From assembly GCA_050954505.1 (NCBI GenBank), contig JBPBPY010000047.1:1-25547 (forward strand): 25,547 nucleotides of DNA. Reading direction: 5' to 3'. Numbering within the stretch: position 1 is the first letter of the stretch; each line of letters opens with the position of its first letter. Made by a program: the position numbers and the translations under genes. A model generated the notes under the pieces. It did not search any database. It was not told the DNA's origin and saw only the letters and a program-made list of their open reading frames with translations. Below are positions 7,305-14,506 of the stretch, in pieces. The stretch comes from JAQGMO01 sp050954505 (lineage in GTDB: Bacteria; Pseudomonadota; Gammaproteobacteria; Burkholderiales; Burkholderiaceae_D).

Positions 7305-7568
7305 ATGGCAAAAGAAGAACTGATTGAAATGAGTGGCGTGGTACACGAAGTCCTGCCCGATTCGCGTTTCCGCGTCAACCTCGATAACGGCCATCAATTG
7401 ATTGCCTATACCTCGGGGAAAATGAAGAAAAACCACATTCGCATTCTGGCCGGCGACAAGGTATCGCTGGAGCTTTCGCCCTACGACCTGAGCAAGGGAC
7501 GCATCACGTTCCGTCATATCGAAACGCGCGGCACGCCCTCGCCGGCAGCACAGCGACGCCGGTATTGA
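7305..7568 (+). CDS. infA: Translation initiation factor IF-1, betaproteobacterial second form
   Basis: An 87-residue S1/OB-fold protein. The core has MAKEELIEMSGVVHEVLPDS, then FRVNLDNGHQLIAYTSGKMKKNHIRILAGDKV, and SPYDLSKGRITFRH, all diagnostic of IF-1, which binds the 30S A site during initiation. At 87 residues it is longer than the usual 72, with a basic C-terminal extension (TRGTPSPAAQRRRY) as found in the extra IF-1 copies of Burkholderiales. The normal copy usually lies in the ribosomal protein alpha/spc operon, so this is probably a paralogue with a conditional role. An ATG 12 bases upstream is in frame, but MAKEEL is the conserved start. The leader is long and contains two inverted repeats. 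Confidence 0.95.
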   Translation: MAKEELIEMSGVVHEVLPDSRFRVNLDNGHQLIAYTSGKMKKNHIRILAGDKVSLELSPYDLSKGRITFRHIETRGTPSPAAQRRRY

Positions 7569-7583
7569 TCAATAGCGCAGCGG

Positions 7584-7612
7584 TGTACAGCACCGGGATG
7601 GGTCGCTACAAT
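7584..7612 (+). promoter_or_regulatory. Possible promoter of psd
   Basis: TGTACA (7584-7589, four of six matches to the -35 consensus) and TACAAT (7607-7612, five of six) are spaced by 17 bases and end 29 bases before the psd start. No transcript evidence; psd could also be read from infA. Confidence 0.35.
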
Positions 7613-7641
7613 CTGGTCATCCCTTTTCAGCGACCGATACC

Positions 7642-8505
7642 GTGATCAACCGTCTAGCCGTTCTGCATCAATACCTGCTTCCCAAGCAGGTCATCACCAG
7701 CCTGGCGGGAAAATTTGCCAGTGCGCGCGCAGGCGGCCTGACCACGGCAGTCATCAAATGGTTCGTTGGCCATTACGGCGTCAAGATGGAGGAAGCGGCC
7801 AATCCCGACATCGCCAGCTACGCCAGTTTCAACGATTTCTTCACACGCGCATTGCGGCGTGATGCGCGTCCGATTGCAGCAGCGGAATTCATCTGCCCGG
7901 TCGATGGCGCCATCAGTCAGTTCGGCCCTGTCAGCGACGGCCAGATTTTCCAGGCCAAGGGACATGATTATTCAGCCCAGGCACTGGTCGGCGGCGACCG
8001 CGATCTCGCAGCCCGGTTTGCCAACGGCAGTTTTGCCACCCTGTACCTGAGCCCCAAGGATTATCACCGCATCCACATGCCATGCGACGGCCGCCTCACG
8101 CGCATGATCTACGTGCCGGGTGACCTGTTTTCGGTCAACCCCACGACGGCGCGCGGCATTCCGAACCTGTTTGCCCGCAATGAACGCACGGTGTGCGTGT
8201 TCGAAGGCGAGCAGGGTCCATTCGTGCTGGTGCTGGTTGGCGCAACCATCGTCGGCAGCATGGCAACTGTCTGGCATGGCGTCATCAATCCGCCGCGCAC
8301 TGCGTCGATTCGCGAATGGACCTATGGACCAGATCAGCCCGTGCTGAAAAAAGGCCAGGAGATGGGCCGTTTCCTGCTCGGCTCCACGGTCGTGCTGCTG
8401 TTCCAGAACGATCTGCTGGACTTCAACCGCGAGTGGGCGCCACAGCGCGCCATCACGCTGGGTGAAGTCATGGCGGTCAAACGCGCCCGTCCCGGCCGTA
8501 CCTGA
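7642..8505 (+). CDS. psd: Phosphatidylserine decarboxylase proenzyme
   Basis: A 287-residue enzyme that converts phosphatidylserine to phosphatidylethanolamine at the inner membrane. The pyruvoyl-forming self-cleavage site LGST is present, with Ser248 as the processing residue, and the rest of the charge-relay set is visible: CPVDGAISQFG (Asp near 94) and DYHRIHMP (His near 138 and 141). The protein ends 39 residues after the cleavage Ser, as normal. The start is GTG with no evident Shine-Dalgarno, chosen because MINRLAVLHQYLLPKQ aligns with the typical Burkholderiales N-terminus. Its last 29 bases overlap the 3' end of the convergent membrane-protein gene. Confidence 0.96.
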   Translation: MINRLAVLHQYLLPKQVITSLAGKFASARAGGLTTAVIKWFVGHYGVKMEEAANPDIASYASFNDFFTRALRRDARPIAAAEFICPVDGAISQFGPVSDGQIFQAKGHDYSAQALVGGDRDLAARFANGSFATLYLSPKDYHRIHMPCDGRLTRMIYVPGDLFSVNPTTARGIPNLFARNERTVCVFEGEQGPFVLVLVGATIVGSMATVWHGVINPPRTASIREWTYGPDQPVLKKGQEMGRFLLGSTVVLLFQNDLLDFNREWAPQRAITLGEVMAVKRARPGRT

Positions 8506-9718
8506 ACGGCGACGCGGTTTGCCAACGGTACAGCATTTCCAGCGGCCCCAGTTTGAAGCGGGCCAGCCACCAGCGGCAAACCAGCAACTGCAGCAACACG
8601 ATGGCGGCAAACAACAGCATGGTTTGCCCAGGACTCAACAGCGCCCCCCATCCCAGACCGGCGCCCTGCAACAACAGCACGCACAGCAGTGACTGGCACA
8701 GGTAATCCGACAAGGTCATGCGACCGGCCGGCGCCAGCCAGCGCGAACACCATTGCAGCGCTGCAGCGCGCATGAGCATGAAGCTGGCCACATAGGCTGC
8801 GCCGAGGCAGGTCCCGGCCAGCGGCATGACGGCATACACCAGGTAGGTGTAGCGCGGCGCTTCGGCTGGCGCGATTGCTTCGAGCAAGGCAGCGCAGGCC
8901 CACAGCAGGTTGACCGGCACACCGATCAGCAAGCCAAGCAGGCGAACACGGCGCCACAGCGGCACATGCCGATGCGGCCGGGTCAGCCACCCACGGCGCA
9001 CCGAAATCAAGCCCAGTACGAACAGGCTCACGACTTGCGGCACGATGTACAGCGATTGCCGCAACAATACTGAAAAATCCAGCAGGCGGCGCTGGCCAAT
9101 CGCCATCCAGGTGCCCGAAGTATAGATCGCGCGCGCCTGCTGGGCCCGCTCGATCATGGCGCCGGCAGCGGCGCCGCTGGCGCCGTCTGCCGACAGCGGC
9201 AGCGCAGCGGCCAGGTTGACAGCCAGAAGGATCAGCCAGGCCGACAGCCAGAACACCAGCGTGAGCCGAATCACGCGCCAGCGCGCACCGGCCAGGCCAA
9301 CAAGCAGGAACCCGGCGCTGCCGTACAGCGACAGGATATCGCCGAACCAGACCAGTGCACCATGCAGCAGGCCGCAACACAGCAGCCAGCGCAGTCGGCG
9401 GCGAAACAGTTGACGCGCACAGGCCCAGTCGCGGCATTGGCGAAATTGCGTGCGCACCTGGAGGGCAAAGCCGGCACCGAAGAGGAAGGCAAAGATGGGA
9501 TAGAACTTTTGTTCGGCCAGCAGCGCGGTGAAAAATACCGCCGCACGGTCGGCCAGAGCCGCAAGCGTCGTGGGCGCCGGCGGCAGCAGACCATAGTGCA
9601 GGCTCTCGAAACCCGAGGTGAAAGACCAGATGTTGACGAGCAAGATACCGAATACGGCCAGCCCGCGCAAGGCATCGATGCGCTGTTCGCGTACAGGGGG
9701 GCGTTGTGGCGGCTTCAT
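8477..9718 (-). CDS. DUF418/YeiB-type multi-pass membrane protein
   Basis: A 413-residue membrane protein. The start RIDALRGLAVFGILLVNIW matches the N-terminal signature of DUF418/YeiB proteins (RIxxLDxLRGxALxGIL). About nine hydrophobic helices follow; the second half contains GRMTLSDYLCQSLLC and a tail WWLARFKLGPLEMLYRW, typical of the DUF418 C-terminal domain (xxFxxGPLExLxR). Function of the family is unknown; a transport or acyl-transfer role has been suggested for related folds. The frame extends upstream to 10084, but that part is not conserved in character; the ATG at 9718 is chosen. This start lies in a 9-bp tandem repeat (ATCTGCCTG, read on the plus strand) so that AGG-CAG units occur twice before the ATG. 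The stop lies inside psd. Confidence 0.88.
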   Translation of the reverse strand: MKPPQRPPVREQRIDALRGLAVFGILLVNIWSFTSGFESLHYGLLPPAPTTLAALADRAAVFFTALLAEQKFYPIFAFLFGAGFALQVRTQFRQCRDWACARQLFRRRLRWLLCCGLLHGALVWFGDILSLYGSAGFLLVGLAGARWRVIRLTLVFWLSAWLILLAVNLAAALPLSADGASGAAAGAMIERAQQARAIYTSGTWMAIGQRRLLDFSVLLRQSLYIVPQVVSLFVLGLISVRRGWLTRPHRHVPLWRRVRLLGLLIGVPVNLLWACAALLEAIAPAEAPRYTYLVYAVMPLAGTCLGAAYVASFMLMRAAALQWCSRWLAPAGRMTLSDYLCQSLLCVLLLQGAGLGWGALLSPGQTMLLFAAIVLLQLLVCRWWLARFKLGPLEMLYRWQTASPFRYGRDGRV

Positions 9719-9925
9719 CTGCCTGATCTGCCTGATCCAGCCATTGCAGCACCGGTGCCACGGCGCGGCATCGACCTCGGCAAAGCCGCAGGCTGCCGCA
9801 ATGAGCCATGTTCCAGGACGATCCACTTCACTGCATTGCCTCCGCGACGATGTTGCGGCCATCATAACTGATCGGCAGGGGCACACCGGGACCGGCATGA
9901 CATTCGGCCGGGCAGGTGAAAGAAG

Positions 9926-9954
9926 TTGAAGCGCGCCAGCCAGCGCGGTAACAT
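9926..9954 (+). promoter_or_regulatory. Possible promoter of the aryl polyene operon
   Basis: TTGAAG (9926-9931) and TAACAT (9949-9954) are spaced by 17 bases, each matching consensus at four of six positions. Transcription would begin near 9961, giving a leader of about 237 bases that opens directly with the hairpin at 9963-9980. Confidence 0.25.
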
Positions 9955-9962
9955 ACGCCATG

Positions 9963-9980
9963 GCCGGCAGCAGTGCCGGC
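9963..9980. repeat. Perfect seven-pair hairpin at the start of the operon leader
   Basis: GCCGGCA (9963-9969) pairs with TGCCGGC (9974-9980) around GCAG. There is no following U tract. It lies immediately after the candidate -10 element. Confidence 0.45.
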
Positions 9981-10086
9981 GATTCCGACGGCAGCACATC
10001 GACATGCCTGAGGAACGGCTTGACGGCACGCCGGCAAACGTCGCCAACCTTGATCACGCCAGCAAGGCTCACAAGCGCATCCATGG

Positions 10087-10107
10087 GCCGCGCCTTTTCA
10101 GCGCGGC
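10087..10107. repeat. GC-only hairpin in the operon leader
   Basis: GCCGCGC (10087-10093) pairs with GCGCGGC (10101-10107) around a seven-base pyrimidine-rich loop. A TTTT run appears only ten bases after the stem (10117-10120), too far for a standard terminator, though attenuation is conceivable. Confidence 0.4.
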
Positions 10108-10197
10108 GCTCGATGATTTTACTGCCGCAACCCGATCTCGCCGCCGCCTTTTTTTACTGCTTCCTTCACCGCTCCCTTACCCCTGCCAAACCCGTCA

Positions 10198-10506
10198 ATG
10201 ACCACCGAAAACGCCGCCAGCAGCACCCCCATTGCCTCCTCCCCCAATGACCGACCGCTGCAGCTCGAGGTTGCAGAACTGATCGTCGAAGCACTGAACC
10301 TGGAGGTCGCCGCCGCCGACATCGACCCCGATGCGCCGCTGTACGGCGACGGGTTGGGACTGGACTCCATCGACGTGCTGGAGATTGCCCTGGTGGTCTC
10401 CAAACGGTATGGCTTCCAGATGCGCGCCGACAATGATGACAACCACCGTATCTTCAGCTCCCTGCGCAGCCTGGCCGCACATATCGGCGCCCAGAGAGTG
10501 AACTGA
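10198..10506 (+). CDS. Acyl carrier protein of the aryl polyene pathway
   Basis: A 102-residue ACP with the phosphopantetheine attachment motif LGLDSIDVLE (Ser57). The first 20 residues are polar and not part of the four-helix fold. The carrier helix II region continues with a basic KRYG segment and ends FSSLRSLAAHI. It would hold the growing aryl polyene chain as a thioester. Reference clusters carry two ACPs in tandem (ApeE and ApeF); only one is present here. No Shine-Dalgarno precedes the ATG; the upstream tract is pyrimidine-rich. The stop overlaps the next start in TGATG, so the two genes are translationally coupled. Confidence 0.92.
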   Translation: MTTENAASSTPIASSPNDRPLQLEVAELIVEALNLEVAAADIDPDAPLYGDGLGLDSIDVLEIALVVSKRYGFQMRADNDDNHRIFSSLRSLAAHIGAQRVN

Positions 10507-11141
10507 TGCCTGCCGGCGCGCGCTGGGTCGTGGTGCCCGGCCTGGCGCTGGCCTACGCCATTCTGGCGCACTACACCAATACCCATGCCAGCGCCGGGGC
10601 CGCGGGTCTGGGCGTCGCGCTGGCGTTGACGCCGCTGGGCATCGGTGCGCTGACCCTGGCGTGGGGTACCAGCCGGCGCCCGCTGGCGCTGCTGCTGCTG
10701 GCGATGACGGCATTGTTGTCCTGGATCGCCTGGCAGCGCCTGCACCCGCATTTCAGCCTGTTCTACTGGGCCGAACATGCCGGCACCGAAGCCCTGCTCT
10801 GCCTCGGCTTTGCACGCACCTTGCGCCCCGGCCAGATACCCATGTGCAGCCGTTTTGCCGCCTTCATCGACGGTCCGCTGTCACCCGAGGTGAGCCTGTA
10901 TACGCGCCATGTCACCCAGGTCTGGGCCGGTTTCCTGGCGCTCATGGCGGCCAGCTCGACGCTGCTGTATTTTGCCGCGCCACTGGCTGACTGGTCGCTT
11001 TTCGCCAATTTCATGACCGGCCCGCTGATGGGCGTCATGTTCATCGCCGAATATGCCGTGCGCAAGCGCCGCTTTCCCGACACCGAGCATGCCGGCTTGC
11101 TGGCCTCGGTCAAAGCCTGCTGCAAGCTGCCTCCACATTGA
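10506..11141 (+). CDS. COG4648-type membrane protein of aryl polyene clusters
   Basis: A 211-residue hydrophobic protein with about five membrane segments (roughly residues 7-25, 32-53, 59-78, 135-158 and 165-185). Between them lies a conserved-looking stretch with HFSLFYWAEHAGTEALLCL, then LGFARTLRPGQIPMCSRFA and YTRHVTQVWAGF. Proteins of this shape and motif set sit between the ACP and the AMP ligase in aryl polyene clusters and are of unknown biochemical role. It starts in a TGATG overlap with the ACP gene and ends 31 bases before the ligase. Confidence 0.78.
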   Translation: MPAGARWVVVPGLALAYAILAHYTNTHASAGAAGLGVALALTPLGIGALTLAWGTSRRPLALLLLAMTALLSWIAWQRLHPHFSLFYWAEHAGTEALLCLGFARTLRPGQIPMCSRFAAFIDGPLSPEVSLYTRHVTQVWAGFLALMAASSTLLYFAAPLADWSLFANFMTGPLMGVMFIAEYAVRKRRFPDTEHAGLLASVKACCKLPPH

Positions 11142-11172
11142 ACAATTTCGTCCGCTGTATCGACCTTACGCC

Positions 11173-12564
11173 ATGCATCAGTATCCCTTGATTTCCCATA
11201 CTCACGATCAGAGCCTGTTCGCCTGGCGTGACGGCCGTGCGATTACCGCCGGCGCCTTTCTTGCCGATGTCGCGGCCCTGTGTGCGCTGCTGCCGGCCGG
11301 TGGCCACATGCTCAATGCCTGCGCCGACCGCTACCATTTCGCTGTCGGCCTGGCAGCCGCTCTGCAAAGCGCCAAAGTCTGCCTGCTGCCTTCGACGCAG
11401 GCGCCGGAAATGATCAGCCAGCTGGCGCGCTTTGCACCGGATGCCTTTTGCCTGACCGACAATCCAGCCTGTATCGTGGATCTGCCGCAGACCCGCTACC
11501 CGGCCAGCCCGGCTGCCACCAGCCTGGCAAACGATGATGCCGGCAACCGTTGCCCCCAGAGCCAGGTGGCGCCTTTTTCCGTGCCACGCATCGACAGCGC
11601 GCAACTGGCCGCCTATGTATTCACCTCCGGCTCCACCGGTGTGCCGATGCCGCATCCGAAAACCTGGGGCGCGCTGGTGCGCAACGTGCACGCCGAAGCC
11701 CAATTGTGCCGGCTCGACGAAGCCCGCTTGTTTGCCATCATCGGCACCGTACCGGCACAGCACATGTATGGCTTCGAATCGAGCGTTTTGCTGGCCATGC
11801 AAAGCGCCAATGCACTGGTGGCCGGCAACGCCTTCTATCCTGCCGATATCTGCAATACCCTCTGTTCGGTGCCGCATCCGCGTGTGCTGGTATCGACGCC
11901 GGTGCATTTGCGCTCGCTGCTGTCGTCGGTTCAGGAAGTGCCCCCTGTCGATTTGCTGCTGTCAGCCACGGCACCGTTGTCGCAGGCGCTGGCCAGTGAA
12001 GCCGAAGCGCGTTTTTGCGCCCCTCTGCTGGAAATCTACGGCAGCACCGAGACTGGCCAGATCGCCGCGCGCGCGACTGCCCGCAGCGATGTCTGGGAAC
12101 TGTTCCCCGGCGTCAGCCTGACGCTGCGCCAGGACGCCACCTGGGCCAGTGGCGGACACATCGAGCAGCCAACCGTACTCAATGATGTCATCGAACTGCT
12201 CGCCGATGGCCAGCACTTCCGCCTGCATGGCCGCAATGCAGACCTGATCAACATTGCCGGCAAGCGCAATTCACTGGCGTATCTTGATTTGCAGCTCAAT
12301 GCCATCGACGGTGTGGAAGATGGCGCCTTCTACATGCCCGACGGCGAATTGCCGGGCCATGTCACGCGCCTGATGGCATTCGTGGTGGCGCCAACGCTGG
12401 CACCGGCCGACCTGCTGGAGGCGCTGCGACAGAAATTCGACCTGGTGTTCCTGCCGCGTCCACTGGTCTACCTCGACGCCTTGCCACGCAATGGAACCGG
12501 CAAACTGCCGCGCCAGGCGCTCAAGGCGCTGGCCGATCAACACATGAACAGGCATTTGTCATGA
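11173..12564 (+). CDS. apeH: Aryl-AMP ligase (ANL adenylation enzyme) loading the pigment ACP
   Basis: A 463-residue ANL-superfamily enzyme expected to adenylate an aromatic starter acid (4-hydroxybenzoate- or cinnamate-type) and transfer it to the ACP. Visible core motifs are FTSGSTGVP (150-158), EIYGSTETG (287-295), LHGRNADLINIAGKR (351-365) and NGTGKLPR (440-447) with the catalytic Lys444. The A3 motif is unusual: the Lys normally right after GxP is replaced (GVPMPHPK). The enzyme is shorter than typical acyl-CoA synthetases, as usual for this cluster type. The ATG at 11173 is used; the frame stays open 40 codons upstream into the membrane-protein gene, but that extension shows no ANL character. 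The stop overlaps the next gene by ATGA. The symbol follows the Xenorhabdus ape naming as I recall it. Confidence 0.88.
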   Translation: MHQYPLISHTHDQSLFAWRDGRAITAGAFLADVAALCALLPAGGHMLNACADRYHFAVGLAAALQSAKVCLLPSTQAPEMISQLARFAPDAFCLTDNPACIVDLPQTRYPASPAATSLANDDAGNRCPQSQVAPFSVPRIDSAQLAAYVFTSGSTGVPMPHPKTWGALVRNVHAEAQLCRLDEARLFAIIGTVPAQHMYGFESSVLLAMQSANALVAGNAFYPADICNTLCSVPHPRVLVSTPVHLRSLLSSVQEVPPVDLLLSATAPLSQALASEAEARFCAPLLEIYGSTETGQIAARATARSDVWELFPGVSLTLRQDATWASGGHIEQPTVLNDVIELLADGQHFRLHGRNADLINIAGKRNSLAYLDLQLNAIDGVEDGAFYMPDGELPGHVTRLMAFVVAPTLAPADLLEALRQKFDLVFLPRPLVYLDALPRNGTGKLPRQALKALADQHMNRHLS

Positions 12565-12905
12565 GCCAGTCCGGCAACAGCGGCGCCGCGCAACGCGGCA
12601 GCGTCGCGCTGTCGATCGGTGACGATCACCCTGCCCTGCCCGGCCACTTTCCCGGCATGCCCATCGTACCCGGCGTGGTTTTGCTCGACCATGCCCTGGC
12701 CTGCATTGCGCAGGCTGGCGGTTTCCCGCAGCAAGGTTTGCGCATCAATTCGGTAAAGTTTCTCAGCCCGCTGCTCCCGGGAGAACCCTTGCGGCTCGAG
12801 TGGGCGGTGCAGGCCAGCGGCGCCATCGCCTTCGAACTCTTCAGCGCTGCGCGCAAGATCGCCAGTGCATCACTGCGCCCGGCAGAACCCGGCGCGCAAT
12901 CATGA
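12561..12905 (+). CDS. apeI: Small FabZ-like 3-hydroxyacyl-ACP dehydratase
   Basis: A 114-residue single hot-dog domain. The key motif HPALPGHFPGMPIVPGVVLLD (residues 23-43) holds the catalytic His29 in the HFPGxPxVPG signature of FabZ/FabA dehydratases; a second strand INSVKFLSPLLPGEPL is typical of the fold. The Glu or Asp that usually completes the site on the partner helix is less clear, consistent with reports that ApeI acts in a heteromer with ApeP, which is encoded further downstream at 21103. Predicted to remove water from the 3-hydroxy intermediate during each polyene extension. It begins in an ATGA overlap with the ligase and ends in another with the acyltransferase. Confidence 0.88.
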   Translation: MSQSGNSGAAQRGSVALSIGDDHPALPGHFPGMPIVPGVVLLDHALACIAQAGGFPQQGLRINSVKFLSPLLPGEPLRLEWAVQASGAIAFELFSAARKIASASLRPAEPGAQS

Positions 12906-13855
12906 GCAGCATGCCGCCCCACACCGAGGAAACCGCCAGCGGCGCAGCAGACTGGACCCGTACACCGGAGCGCAGCAATGCCACCATGCTGCGCCTCATG
13001 ACCTGGATATCGCTGCGCCTGGGCCGACGCATTGCGCGTCTGGTGCTGTATGGCGTGGCTGCGTACTTCCTGCTGTTTGCCCCCGCCAGCCGCGCTGCCT
13101 CGCGCAACTACCTGCAACGCGTGCTGCCAGGGCCGGTGCGCTGGCGCGACATGTATCGCCACTTCTTTCATTTCGCCTCGACCATTCACGACCGCGTCTA
13201 CCTGCTCAACCAGCGCTTCGACCTCTTCGACATCCGTGTGGTCAATGGTGAAGAGGTCAGGTCGCTGATGGAGGCCGGCGGCGGCCTGTTTCTGCTCGGC
13301 GCCCATTTCGGCAGTTTCGAAGTCATTCGCGCCATTGGCCGGCAGTTGCCTGGCATGCGCGTGGCCATGGCAATGTATGAAGAAAATGCCCGCCAGATCA
13401 ATGGCACGCTGTCGGCCATCAATCCGGCAGCCCAGCAGGATGTCATCGGCCTGGGTGCGGTCGACTCGATGCTGCGCATCAGCGCCGCGCTTGACGACGG
13501 AATCATTGTCGGCATGCTGGCTGACCGCACACTGGCGCGCGACGTCCGTCATCCAATGCCGCTGCTGGGCCAGGAAGCGGGCCTGCCGCTGGGGCCGTTT
13601 CGCATGGCAGCCATCATGCGCCGGCCGGTTTTCTTCATGACCGGTCTGTACCTAGGCGGCAACCGCTATGAAATCCACTTCGAACCGCTGGCGGACTTTT
13701 CACAATTGCAGGCAGGGCAGCGTCAACAGGCGATGTTTGCTGCCATGACGCGCTACACGGAATTGCTGGAAGGGTTTTGCCGGCAGGCGCCCTATAACTG
13801 GTTTAACTTTTTCGATTTCTGGCACACTGCGCCAGACCAAAGCACAAAGGATTGA
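12902..13855 (+). CDS. LpxL/HtrB-like lysophospholipid acyltransferase
   Basis: A 318-residue member of the COG4261/LpxL-type acyltransferases. The catalytic motif GAHFGSFE (133-140, HX4E with His135) is preceded by a hydrophobic segment at about 47-62 and by YRHFFHFASTIHDRV, and followed by MLADRTL and LGPFRMAAIMRRP. In aryl polyene clusters such enzymes are proposed to attach an acyl chain or the polyene acid itself to the lipid anchor. The ATG at 12902 overlaps the dehydratase stop (ATGA); about 25 polar residues precede the membrane segment. The next gene begins three bases after its stop. Reference clusters often fuse an acyltransferase to a glycosyltransferase; here this one stands alone. 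Confidence 0.85.
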   Translation: MSSMPPHTEETASGAADWTRTPERSNATMLRLMTWISLRLGRRIARLVLYGVAAYFLLFAPASRAASRNYLQRVLPGPVRWRDMYRHFFHFASTIHDRVYLLNQRFDLFDIRVVNGEEVRSLMEAGGGLFLLGAHFGSFEVIRAIGRQLPGMRVAMAMYEENARQINGTLSAINPAAQQDVIGLGAVDSMLRISAALDDGIIVGMLADRTLARDVRHPMPLLGQEAGLPLGPFRMAAIMRRPVFFMTGLYLGGNRYEIHFEPLADFSQLQAGQRQQAMFAAMTRYTELLEGFCRQAPYNWFNFFDFWHTAPDQSTKD

Positions 13856-13858
13856 TTC

Positions 13859-14506
13859 ATGCGTGAGGGATTTTCTGCGATGCGTATTCTGGCCGCCCGT
13901 TGCGGCATGCCGCAGCACCCTGGCTGGCGGGCAATGGCCCTGGCCACCCTGATGGTTCTGCTGCCGGCCGGCCCTGCTGCTTCTGCTGCAGCGGTGGACT
14001 GGAACATGGATCAGCTCATGGCGGCCCTGGCAAAAAATACCCACAGCCGGGCGACCTTCGTCGAAACCAAGACCATGGCCATGCTTGAGCGTCCTGTGGA
14101 GTCGTCCGGCGAACTGATGTATTCGGCACCTGACCAGCTGGTCAAGCGCACCATCAAACCGGTGGCAGAAACCATGAGTGCAAGCGGCGACACCTTGCGA
14201 CTGGAGCGCGGCAGCTTGCGCCATACGCTGCGCATGGCCGACTATCCCGAACTGGCCGGGTTCATTGCCAGCATTCGCGGCACGCTGGCCGGCGACCGGC
14301 GTGCCCTTGAACAATCCTTCACGATGACCATCGAGGGCCCGGCTGATCATTGGCTGCTGACTCTCAAACCGATCCAGGCCCGGCTGGGGCGCAACGTCCA
14401 TCTGATCCGTATCGAAGGTGTGCGGGAAAATGTGTCCAGCATTGAAATCATCCAGTCGGACGGCGACCGCACCATCATGGCGATCACGCCTGTGGCAGCG
14501 AGATGA
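13859..14506 (+). CDS. LolA-like outer membrane lipoprotein carrier-type protein
   Basis: A 215-residue exported protein. A hydrophobic signal segment lies unusually far in (about residues 26-44, ending ASAAAVDW), so the true start may be a later Met such as residue 8, 17 or 26. The mature part contains DQLMAALAKNTHSRATFVETK, a stretch YSAPDQLVKRTIKP and FTMTIEGPADHWLLTLKP, which follow the LolA beta-barrel pattern for binding lipid. Such proteins accompany aryl polyene exporters and probably ferry the lipid-linked pigment through the periplasm. AAGG eight or nine bases ahead of the ATG, inside the previous gene, supports coupled translation. The stop overlaps the MMPL start (ATGA). Confidence 0.85.
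   Translation: MREGFSAMRILAARCGMPQHPGWRAMALATLMVLLPAGPAASAAAVDWNMDQLMAALAKNTHSRATFVETKTMAMLERPVESSGELMYSAPDQLVKRTIKPVAETMSASGDTLRLERGSLRHTLRMADYPELAGFIASIRGTLAGDRRALEQSFTMTIEGPADHWLLTLKPIQARLGRNVHLIRIEGVRENVSSIEIIQSDGDRTIMAITPVAAR

Larger units (their letters stand above)
9719..10197. other. 479-base gene-free stretch before the pigment operon
   Basis: The region separates the minus-strand membrane protein from the ACP gene. It contains a promoter-like pair at 9926-9954, a perfect seven-pair hairpin at 9963-9980, another at 10087-10107, and a pyrimidine-rich tract (about 10145-10195). Short open frames on both strands do not resemble known proteins. It is the likely site of control of the aryl polyene operon. 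Confidence 0.5.

Noticed and set aside
9719..10084. N-terminal extension of the DUF418-type protein
   Set aside because: The frame is open but the sequence before RIDALRG is not family-like, and it would double the usual N-terminal length.
10087..10120. Intrinsic terminator before the ACP gene
   Set aside because: The T run begins ten bases after the stem, too far for standard intrinsic termination.
11053..11172. Upstream start of the AMP ligase
   Set aside because: It would overlap the membrane-protein gene by 89 bases and adds no ANL-like sequence.
12626..13552. 308-residue minus-strand open frame
   Set aside because: Antisense to the dehydratase and acyltransferase genes, both of which carry intact catalytic motifs.
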